Assembly (NCBI GenBank): GCA_038330145.1
Contig: JBBQNR010000133.1
Span: 1-5,884, forward strand
DNA length: 5,884 bases
Source: JBBQNR01 sp038330145
Lineage (GTDB): Bacteria; Actinomycetota; Thermoleophilia; Solirubrobacterales; JBBDJG01
Direction: 5' to 3'
Position 1 is the first letter of the stretch, and every line of letters starts with the position of its first letter. Below the pieces are notes generated by a model. The model did no database searches, was not told the origin of the DNA, and was given only the letters and a program-made list of their open reading frames with translations. A program made the position numbers and the translations under genes. Of this stretch, positions 1 to 5,011 are shown in pieces.

Positions 1-106
1 CACCCTCTCCACCGACGACCTCGACCGCGTCGAACGCTTCGCCATCCTCGTCGCCTCCGACGACGCCGGCGCCACCGTCCTCGAAGCCGACCCCCCGCCC
101 CGCTGA
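1..106 (+). CDS. C-terminal tail of a larger protein (5' end outside window)
   Basis: The reading frame starting at base 2 encodes 34 residues (TLSTDDLDRVERFAILV..., ending DPPPR) and stops at TGA 104-106. Every third position is C or G apart from a few codons, so it is convincingly coding. The same 34 residues end the longer copy at 1611-1878, which shows what precedes them: YVKVYARH, then FYKDGYTDLRGRFDY. I recall similar tails at the C-termini of long proteins in Myxococcota and Planctomycetota, but I cannot name the family or its function. The main part of the gene lies left of the window, so whether this copy is intact cannot be judged here. Confidence 0.6.
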   Translation, partial: TLSTDDLDRVERFAILVASDDAGATVLEADPPPR

Positions 107-117
107 CCTGGCCGCTA
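1..117 (+). repeat. 117-bp exact direct repeat, copy A
   Basis: Bases 1-117 match 1773-1889 without a single difference. Identity covers the end of the tail coding sequence, its TGA and 11 further non-coding bases (cctggccgcta), and may continue left of the window. Identity across the stop into non-coding DNA points to a recent duplication or gene conversion rather than protein-level selection. The 1655 bp between the copies hold the acidic unknown gene and the truncated Abi_2 gene. Confidence 0.93.
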
Positions 118-123
118 GGCCAG
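108..123 (+). other. Small inverted repeat after the tail stop codon
   Basis: CTGGCC, a four-base loop GCTA, then GGCCAG form a perfect 6-bp stem two bases downstream of the TGA at 104-106. No T-run follows, so it is not a textbook intrinsic terminator, although a short GC-rich hairpin straight after a stop could still cause pausing. At the second repeat copy the sequence diverges inside this element, giving GGCCG-CTA-CGGCC instead. Repeat identity therefore ends in the loop of the hairpin. Confidence 0.35.
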
Positions 124-315
124 CACGCGCCCCCGGTCGCCGGCTCGCGCTTCCCCTCGCGCCCAGGGCTGTGCCAAAACCTCTCGGCCGCGGGCTCCCC
201 GAAGCTCACCTGGCCGCTCCGTTACTCACCCGCACGCTGAAATTCCCAATTCAAAACCTCTAAGCCCACGGGCCCAGGTCCCCCGGCGTCGGGAGCGCCG
301 ACCGGCCCGCGGGTT

Positions 316-735
316 GTGAGACGAGCGCCGCGAGCAATCGACACTGCCGCCAGGGAAACCTGTCCCATCCCCATATTTAGCTGGCATGGACCCGTCATCC
401 CCTTGGCCGACCTCGCCAAGTTCGTCCTCGAGCGCGAGGCCCCGAAGCCGGATGCCCTCGACCACGCTGAGATCCTCCACGAAGCCCGCTCCTGGGGCGT
501 CATGCACGGGGAGGCCTACGCCCACAACCGCGACATCTACGAGGCCGTCAAGGCCGGTCAGGAGGTCGACTGGCTCGACGATCCCGACATGCTCTGGGAC
601 GACCTCGGCTTCGATGAAGAAGACCTCGAGAAGCTCCCCGAGGAGTTCCGGCTCGAGGTCGAAGAGGTGGCCAGGGAGGCCGCTCAGGAGGCGGGGGAGG
701 AGCAGGTCGCCACGATGAGTCCGGACCAGGTTTAG
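316..735 (+). CDS. Acidic hypothetical protein, 139 aa or shorter
   Basis: I do not recognise this protein. The frame is open from 241 (in-frame TGA at 238-240) to TAG 733-735. The only conventional starts before the clearly coding part are GTG 316 and TTG 403, and neither has a good Shine-Dalgarno. From about 403 almost every codon ends in C or G and the protein reads sensibly (LADLAKFVLERE, later WLDDPDMLWDDLGFDEEDLEKLPEEF). The first 29 codons from the GTG have ordinary third positions, so translation may start at TTG 403, giving about 110 aa, or the true 5' end may have been lost. The product is soluble and strongly acidic, with a helix-rich Glu/Ala C-terminus and no signal peptide or membrane segment. 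It lies upstream of the Abi_2 fragment on the same strand, 143 bp away, so a functional link is uncertain. The long opposite-strand frame over it is a GC shadow. Confidence 0.6.
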   Translation: MRRAPRAIDTAARETCPIPIFSWHGPVIPLADLAKFVLEREAPKPDALDHAEILHEARSWGVMHGEAYAHNRDIYEAVKAGQEVDWLDDPDMLWDDLGFDEEDLEKLPEEFRLEVEEVAREAAQEAGEEQVATMSPDQV

Positions 736-878
736 TAGCAGCTCGCCGACAAGGGAGCCGCCCAGGTTAGAGCGATTTCGACCCACTAAGAACAAGGACA
801 CGTGGGAACAAGTGGGGGGAGCGGAGACGGATTGCCAAGTGCTCTCAAGGATACGAATTCGACCACGACCTTCGTGCA

Positions 879-1610
879 ATGGTATTTAGAGGACTGGAGC
901 ACATTGAGACTGGCGTGCGCGCCTTGTTGGTGGAGCACCTTGTTACAAGATTTGGCGCCTTCGCGCATTTAGATAGTGCAGCTTTCCCTCCACGGCCGAA
1001 GAAACGCAAAAATAAACATCAAAAGCGGACAAAGGAGCTTGTCTTTGTGCACAGCGCCTGGCTCCTCAAGATTCGTGCTGATGCAGAAGGGTCCAGCGAA
1101 AACTTCGTGGAGCATTTTCGAAAAACATACGATGGTTTTCCCGATATTCCCTGTTGGATGGCGATGCAACTTACGAGCTTTGGAGCCCTTGCCAAGATTT
1201 TTTACGGCTGCCATCCGAGCATAAGAAAAGGAGTAGCTAACAACCTCGGAATCAATAAGCAGGTACTTGCGTCTTGGCTGCACACCCTAAGCTATGTGCG
1301 AAACACCTGCGCCCATCATCATCGACTGTGGAACAGGGAATTGGCCGTGAAACCGGAATTGCCGGACAAGAAACACGAACCTCTGTGGAGTTCTTCCCCT
1401 ATCGAGCATCGTATATTTTTAATCCTTCTGATGATGCGAAAGATCTTGCGAGGTTTGAAAAATGAAACGTGGGCTCAATCGATGGAAACTGGTTTCAACG
1501 ATGCTTTCACGAATTCCTGGATGGCCCCCCGAATGGGCTTTCCCTACAGCTTGGACGCAAAAAACCGTCATGTGCTGCAAGATTGGAAATCCCATCCTCT
1601 ATGGGCTTAG
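879..1610 (+). CDS. Abi_2 family protein (AbiD/AbiF-like), N-terminally truncated
   Basis: Abi_2 proteins are phage abortive-infection proteins of the HEPN superfamily, thought to act as RNases after phage entry. The family signature is present: RNTCAHHHRLWNR at residues 141-153 gives the HEPN R-x4-H pair (R141, H146). PCWMAMQLTSFGALAKIFYG at 91-110 matches the conserved central helix, and the end MGFPYSLD...HPLW matches the usual C-terminus. The frame is open from 771, and recognisable family sequence (YEFDHDLRAM, from 852) begins before ATG 879, yet no ATG, GTG or TTG precedes it. About 80-100 family N-terminal residues (the YYRLSGY-type region) are missing. The gene is therefore best read as 5'-truncated, although the HEPN core survives. 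Hand-counted G+C is about 45-53% on sampled lines against about 65-70% in the flanks, indicating foreign origin. A tail-domain fragment starts immediately after its TAG. Confidence 0.8.
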   Translation: MVFRGLEHIETGVRALLVEHLVTRFGAFAHLDSAAFPPRPKKRKNKHQKRTKELVFVHSAWLLKIRADAEGSSENFVEHFRKTYDGFPDIPCWMAMQLTSFGALAKIFYGCHPSIRKGVANNLGINKQVLASWLHTLSYVRNTCAHHHRLWNRELAVKPELPDKKHEPLWSSSPIEHRIFLILLMMRKILRGLKNETWAQSMETGFNDAFTNSWMAPRMGFPYSLDAKNRHVLQDWKSHPLWA

Positions 1611-1878
1611 TTTTCCGGCTTCTTCGCTGCCGCATACCTCGCGGTCCTGCGCGCCTCCACCCAGACCCCCACTCCCCGCCACCTACGTCAAGGTCTACGC
1701 CCGCCACACCGGCGGCCTCGTCCGCTTCTACAAAGACGGATACACCGACCTCCGCGGCCGCTTCGATTACGTCACCCTCTCCACCGACGACCTCGACCGC
1801 GTCGAACGCTTCGCCATCCTCGTCGCCTCCGACGACGCCGGCGCCACCGTCCTCGAAGCCGACCCCCCGCCCCGCTGA
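1611..1878 (+). pseudogene. Detached C-terminal tail fragment, copy B, with one-base frameshift
   Basis: From 1617 one frame reads GFFAAAYLAVLRASTQTPTPRH with C/G-ending codons. At about 1680-1683 (cacctac) the coding signal moves to the next frame, YVKVYARHTGGLVRFYKDGY and onward, ending DPPPR and TGA 1876-1878. Removing one C would join them into a continuous PRH-YVKVYAR. I infer that this is one tail domain with a single-base insertion, cut off from the rest of its gene. It has no start codon or RBS of its own and begins within seven bases of the Abi_2 stop. Its last 106 bp are identical to the window start. A translated frame running from inside the Abi_2 gene into this tail exists, but its first part is out of frame with Abi_2 and has no coding character. 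Confidence 0.6.
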
Positions 1879-1889
1879 CCTGGCCGCTA
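1773..1889 (+). repeat. 117-bp exact direct repeat, copy B
   Basis: Base-for-base identical to 1-117. Divergence begins at 1890, where copy A has ggccag and this copy has cggccgctact. Copy A's upstream sequence is outside the window, so the true left limit of identity is unknown; copy B's tail homology extends left to about 1617. Confidence 0.93.
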
Positions 1890-1899
1890 CGGCCGCTAC
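1882..1899 (+). repeat. Perfect 9-bp tandem duplication GGCCGCTAC x2
   Basis: GGCCGCTAC occurs twice head to tail at 1882-1890 and 1891-1899, exactly where the 117-bp repeat ends. The second unit contains CTA 1896-1898, which is the TAG stop of the minus-strand gene 1896-2192. A short direct duplication at a junction could be a target-site duplication or a slippage scar. No element with inverted ends is visible beside it. Confidence 0.6.
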
Positions 1900-2192
1900 T
1901 CGTCGGTGGGCACCCGGAAAACACAGCCTCGGTCCACGAAATAACGGTAAGTACCCGCCTCGAACCGCTCGCGGACCAGCGTGGGGTCGAGGCAGTCGAG
2001 GAGCCACAGGCCGGCGGGGAGCACCAGGTCCTCGAGCTGAGACTTGAAGTACTCGTCAACCGTCGAGTACTCACCCAGGTACTCGACCCTCCGGCTCATG
2101 GCGTCTGCCGTCGGGTGAATCTGGCCAGCCAACTCTCGAAGCTGGTCTACAGCGCTTAGCCTGCTACCTACGTCAAGGTCTACACCCGCCAC
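1896..2192 (-). CDS. Small hypothetical protein, 98 aa (or 67 aa)
   Basis: I do not recognise this protein. The frame starts at GTG 2192 or ATG 2099 and ends at TAG 1896. Residues 10-98 look like a real globular protein (MSRRVEYLGEYSTVDEYF, then LPAGLWLLDCLDPTLVRERF and YRYFVDRGCVFRVPTDE). It has a mix of acidic and aromatic residues and no signal peptide. The first ten residues from the GTG are antisense to the third tail copy (2163-2294), so this start was probably created by the rearrangement. Either translation begins at ATG 2099 (67 aa) or an originally longer gene lost its 5' end. It lies 102 bp downstream of the winged-helix/TIR gene on the same strand, so it could be co-transcribed as a partner, but the repeat scrap between them makes an original operon doubtful. 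Confidence 0.5.
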   Translation of the reverse strand: MAGVDLDVGSRLSAVDQLRELAGQIHPTADAMSRRVEYLGEYSTVDEYFKSQLEDLVLPAGLWLLDCLDPTLVRERFEAGTYRYFVDRGCVFRVPTDE

Positions 2193-2294
2193 ACCGGCGG
2201 CCTCGTCCGCTTCTACAAGGACGGAGACACCGACCTCCGCGGCCCTTCGACTACGTCACCCGCTCCACCGACGACCTCGACCGCAGTCAACGCT
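2163..2294 (+). pseudogene. Third, degenerate tail-domain copy (copy C)
   Basis: From gctacctacgtcaagg at 2163 this segment aligns with copy B from 1678 for about 130 bp with roughly eight differences. It reads YVKVYTRHTGGLVRFYKDGD, then a one-base deletion (ggcccttcga against ggccgcttcga) breaks the frame, and near 2285 another base is gained and one lost. Homology stops at aacgct 2289-2294, so the final part of the domain and its stop are missing. It lacks copy B's FFAAAYLAVL leader. Its right end touches the TCA (complement of TGA) of the winged-helix/TIR gene at 2294-2296, so that gene's 3' end is also the repeat boundary. Its divergence suggests it is older than copies A and B, or came from another paralogue. 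Confidence 0.75.
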
Positions 2295-3754
2295 CAATCG
2301 GACCTGATAGCCTTCTTCAGTGTGGTGCACACAGGCCCGAGAGCTGCCGCGAGGTTGTTGTCAGAGCGACTTCCGAACAGCGCTGGCGTAACCCCGAGGA
2401 GGTCGCTTGGCAGTTCCAATTCGAGGTCTCGATTGTAGACCATGAAAGTGTGCTCACGGCCCAGGGCGCCCATGAAGAGGCCCAACTCGAAGATTACGTT
2501 ATCTCGGGGGATCTTGCCATGCCGGTTGCGTTTATGGACTAGATCGTCAGGTGTCAGCACCAGGACGGCCCAGTCGGCGCGCTTCGCTTGCGCGATGAGA
2601 GAATCGATGGTGACTGAAGACAGGCCGAACACACCTTGAGTCCAGATCGTACATTCTGCGACGTGGTCCAGCCCGAGTTGAATCACCTCCGCGATATCGA
2701 GCCCTTCTACTGATGAACCGATGAATACCCTCGGTCTGCCGGCGGTTCGTTCAGGCGCGTGGGCTTCAACTGAGGCAACCTCCCGCTCGGATATCGGCGG
2801 AAGCCTGGCATTATCGGGCTCCGGGGGTGCCGGAACGACGGCCGTCCGGCGTACAGTGCCGCCGGGGCCACCTCCCCTGACGATGAGTCCGTCGGCAACA
2901 AGGCCGTTTTGGATCTTCGTGTACGTTGACTCGTCCCATGCCAGATCGTCCAACAATGCCCGATTACCGATCGAGCTCCCATTCTCTGGGACGCGGGATA
3001 GGAGCATCTTGGTGTATCGCAGTTGTGTTGCGCCGCTCAACTCCTTGCTCGAAACCGGCTCCGGCGTCGTCTCCGCCCGTCGGACGGTCCCCCCTGGACC
3101 GCCGCCTTTCAGGAGGACCTCTTTCTCGACGCCTCGATCGCGGATTGCCGCGAACGTCTCCTCGTCCCAGCCGAGCGCCTGCATGAGGGCCCGGTTGCCG
3201 ATCGACGATCCATCTTCGGGGACATGCGAGAGGAGAGCTCTGAGGCGCTGTCGGTCGGAGGGCCTCGCCTTGGACGACTCTTCCTCCAGCGACTCTTCCG
3301 CACGTCGGATGGTGCCGCCCGGGCCGGGGCCCCGGATGATCAGGTTCTTCTCAACGAGTCGCTCGCGCACTCTCTCGTACTTGTCAGCATCCCACTTGAG
3401 TAACTCACTCAGCGCCGAGTTGGTAACCCTTGAGCCATCTTCTGGGACGAGGTCAAGGAAGATTTCCTCCTGCGTTCGTCGATGGCGCGTTTCCGTGCCA
3501 GCCTCGTCGGGCTGCTCCGAATCACTCGTGTCTTCGGCTAACGTCCGCCTCACAGCGCCACCGCGTCCAGGGGCTTTGACGACGATACCCTTCTCGATAA
3601 GTCGCTCACGAACTCGCCAGTACTTTTCCTCATCCCAACCAAGCTGGCCGCAGAGGTTCCCATTTCCGATACTCGCACCATCCTCCGGCACAAATGAGAG
3701 TAGCCGCTCTTCGTCGCTGAGCTTGGGCATGAGACTTCTGGCAGAAGACGACAT
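2294..3754 (-). CDS. Four tandem winged-helix-like repeats fused to a TIR-like (CAP12/Pycsar-effector type) domain
   Basis: From ATG 3754 this encodes 486 aa. Four repeats of about 56 residues lie at roughly 16-71, 97-152, 171-227 and 249-304. Each follows the pattern VPEDGSSIGN..AL...LGWDE..Y..VR..LVE.GLIVRG.GPGGTVRR, which looks like a helix-turn-helix followed by a basic glycine-rich wing. They are joined by acidic linkers. Residues 341-484 form a TIR-like domain: RVFIGSSVEG (342-351), LTPDD (400-404), PRDNVIFELGLF (416-427) and LPSDLLG (448-454). E423 in the FELG motif is the expected catalytic glutamate. Related domains in CBASS and Pycsar effectors (for example TIR-STING) cleave NAD+ upon activation. 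I infer a cytoplasmic nucleic-acid sensor plus NADase. An upstream TTG at 3862 would add 36 residues with poor codon character; ATG 3730 is an alternative start; no start has a strong RBS. There is no separate cyclase gene in the window. The family call is firm for TIR, good for winged helix; the defence role is inferred. Confidence 0.85.
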   Translation of the reverse strand: MSSSARSLMPKLSDEERLLSFVPEDGASIGNGNLCGQLGWDEEKYWRVRERLIEKGIVVKAPGRGGAVRRTLAEDTSDSEQPDEAGTETRHRRTQEEIFLDLVPEDGSRVTNSALSELLKWDADKYERVRERLVEKNLIIRGPGPGGTIRRAEESLEEESSKARPSDRQRLRALLSHVPEDGSSIGNRALMQALGWDEETFAAIRDRGVEKEVLLKGGGPGGTVRRAETTPEPVSSKELSGATQLRYTKMLLSRVPENGSSIGNRALLDDLAWDESTYTKIQNGLVADGLIVRGGGPGGTVRRTAVVPAPPEPDNARLPPISEREVASVEAHAPERTAGRPRVFIGSSVEGLDIAEVIQLGLDHVAECTIWTQGVFGLSSVTIDSLIAQAKRADWAVLVLTPDDLVHKRNRHGKIPRDNVIFELGLFMGALGREHTFMVYNRDLELELPSDLLGVTPALFGSRSDNNLAAALGPVCTTLKKAIRSD

Positions 3755-3896
3755 CCTCGCAGCTACGTCAAGCCCCAGGCGACGACGGCAGCGATGTGCA
3801 TTCACAAAGATACGCTGTTCACCGTGGCAGCAGCGCCCTGCTGCGTGAAATCGCGCGCCCAAGTATTATTGACGGTGGCGCGTGCGAACAAGAGAT

Positions 3897-3989
3897 GGGC
3901 GGCTCGAGACAGACGTGGCCGAGATTGAGGCGCCAGCCGCGGGTGGTTGCGTCGCCGTGGCGACCGTAGTCGTGGTTGCCGGGAACGGC
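3897..3989 (-). pseudogene. Possible metallophosphoesterase fragment
   Basis: The minus frame reads AVPGNHDYGRHGDATTRGW and on to CLEPP, with nearly all codons ending in C or G. GNHDYG preceded by VP is the classic metal-binding motif of calcineurin-like phosphoesterases. Nothing else of that fold is present: no D-x-H before it, because the sequence switches to the opposite-strand AbiEi stump at about 3990, and no later histidine motif. It is therefore at most about 31 codons of a lost gene. Chance occurrence of this motif in a GC-rich shadow frame is possible. Confidence 0.35.
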
Positions 3990-3990
3990 C

Positions 3991-4152
3991 GTACTGTTCT
4001 TCTTCTTCGCCGATCGCCACCAGCACGCGTGGCTCAAGCGGCTCGACCGCGCGACCGTCGACCTCGGGCGCGGCCACCGCATGATCGTCCGGGGCGGTCG
4101 ATTCGATGCCGTTTACCAGATTACCGTGCCGGAGGACCTCGATGGCGTTTAA
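3991..4152 (+). pseudogene. C-terminal stump of AbiEi-type antitoxin
   Basis: The frame ending at TAA 4150-4152 reads VLFFFFADRHQHAWLKRLD, then VDLGRGHRMIVRGGRFD and YQITVPEDLDGV. This matches, from memory, the C-terminal end of AbiEi antitoxins (AbiEi_3 type, with ...HAW..KLD..K.DLG.G.R.IVKGG..D..Y.ITVP). AbiEi is the winged-helix transcriptional repressor and antitoxin of the type IV AbiE system. The frame closes upstream at TAG 3967-3969 and has no credible start, so most of the usual protein of roughly 200 residues or more, including its DNA-binding N-terminus, is missing. It overlaps the toxin gene by 11 bp, the coupled arrangement expected for abiEi-abiEii. That positional evidence strongly supports the call. 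Confidence 0.7.
4131..4135 (+). promoter_or_regulatory. Shine-Dalgarno deciding the AbiEii start
   Basis: GGAGG lies six bases before ATG 4142, inside the end of the AbiEi stump. It fixes the toxin start at MAFNDLY rather than at the in-frame ATG 4106, and indicates translational coupling with the antitoxin gene. Confidence 0.75.
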
Positions 4153-4974
4153 TGACCTCTATCGCCGGCAGGTCGTGCTGCTCGTGCGTGTGCTCCCCTT
4201 CGTCACGGAGGAGGAATGCTTCGCTCTGAAGGGTGGGACTGCGATCAATCTGTTCATCCGCGACCTGCCCCGACTCTCGGTCGACATCGATCTCACCTAC
4301 CTGCCGGTCAAGCCGCGCCGCGAGTCGCTCGCCGATATCGATGCTGCGATGAATCGGATCGGTGACCGCTTGCGCGAGCAGCTTCACGACGTCCGGGCCC
4401 ATGCTGGCCGGTCGAGGGAGGGCGTCGTCACCAAGTTGATCGTGCGGGCAGGCGATGTGCAGATAAAGATCGAGGTCACGCCGGTGCTGCGCGGCTGCGT
4501 TTTCGCGCCGGAGATGCGGGCGGTCGCGCCTTCCGTCGAGAGTTCGTTTGGGTTCGCCGAGGCACGAATTGTCTCCTTCGCCGACCTCTACGGCGGCAAG
4601 CTCGTCGCTGCACTCGATCGCCAGCACCCCCGGGATCTATTCGACGCGCGTGCGCTGCTGGCCGCGGAGGGTATCGACAACGATCTCCGCGAGGCCTTCC
4701 TCGTCTACCTCGTCAGTCACGATTATCGCTCGCCGGGCTACTGGCGGCCCGCGAGGCGCTACTTGCCGAGCTCGTCGCGCGCATGCCCGAAACACATCGG
4801 ACATTTCTGCTGTCATTCGAGCGCGGGACGCCCGAATGGGGTCTGCTCGGTGTGGCCGCGGCAGCAGAGCTCCCTGCAGTGAAGTGGCGGCAGCAAAACC
4901 TCGACGCCCTGCCGAAGGATGCACGCGCACGCCTGACAGCGAGGCTCGAGGGAGCCCTCGCCGTGCAGGTGTGA
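4142..4974 (+). pseudogene. abiEii: AbiEii-family nucleotidyltransferase toxin, frameshifted with internal deletion
   Basis: AbiEii toxins are DNA-polymerase-beta-like nucleotidyltransferases (one studied relative modifies tRNA 3' ends); with AbiEi they form a type IV toxin-antitoxin phage-exclusion module. Residues 1-194 match well: FALKGGTAINLF (27-38), SVDIDLTYLP (46-55, metal-binding D48 and D50), IKIEV (108-112) and GGKLVAALDRQHPRDLFD (151-168, with K153). After LVYLVSHD (gat 4721-4723) this frame becomes meaningless and stops at 4880-4882. The next frame carries the true C-terminus from about 4729: LAGLLAAREALLAELVARMP, then FLLSFERGTPEWGLLGV, AELPAVKW and TGA 4972-4974. Family proteins have roughly 30-40 more residues between these parts, so I infer a deletion of about 100 bp that also shifted the frame at 4723-4731. 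The catalytic half remains readable, but the product would have a scrambled 64-residue tail. Length from memory of the family; not aligned. Confidence 0.8.
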
Positions 4975-5011
4975 CCGGCTTCAGGAAGTAGGCGGGGCCT
5001 CGTCGGCTTTG

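Noticed and set aside
175..261. CAAAACCTCT occurring at 175-184 and 252-261
   Set aside because: The flanks do not align, so this is not a supported duplication. No promoter or other function is apparent in 124-315.
226..879. 217-codon open frame on the minus strand across the acidic unknown gene
   Set aside because: It is in register with the plus-strand gene, whose third positions are almost all C or G. The minus reading gives the low-complexity Val/Leu/Gly composition typical of a GC shadow.
1469..2047. 192-codon plus-strand frame running from the Abi_2 gene through tail copy B
   Set aside because: It is out of frame with both the Abi_2 gene and the tail, and consists of Pro/Ser/Thr/Arg runs, which marks it as a shadow.
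2690..3730. Repeated motifs considered as a CRISPR-like or DNA repeat array
   Set aside because: The periodic similarity is at protein level: four diverged winged-helix units at irregular spacing of about 75-80 residues. The DNA copies differ at many codons and there are no spacer-like segments.
3764..3772. TACGTCAAG near the TIR start, also found at the start of tail copies B and C
   Set aside because: The match is only nine bases with no extension on either side. At this length it is probably chance.
2721..3848. 375-codon open frame on the plus strand opposite the TIR gene
   Set aside because: Its product is rich in Ser, Arg and Pro and shows antisense echoes of the four winged-helix repeats, with no recognisable domain. 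The minus-strand protein has clear family motifs.
3863..3900. TTGACG at about 3869 as a -35 box
   Set aside because: It is on the plus strand and no plausible -10 box lies 16-18 bases downstream. It also points away from the TIR gene.
4975..5011. Intergenic gap between the converging AbiEii remnant and M48 gene as a bidirectional terminator
   Set aside because: No stable stem with a flanking T-run was found in these 37 bases.
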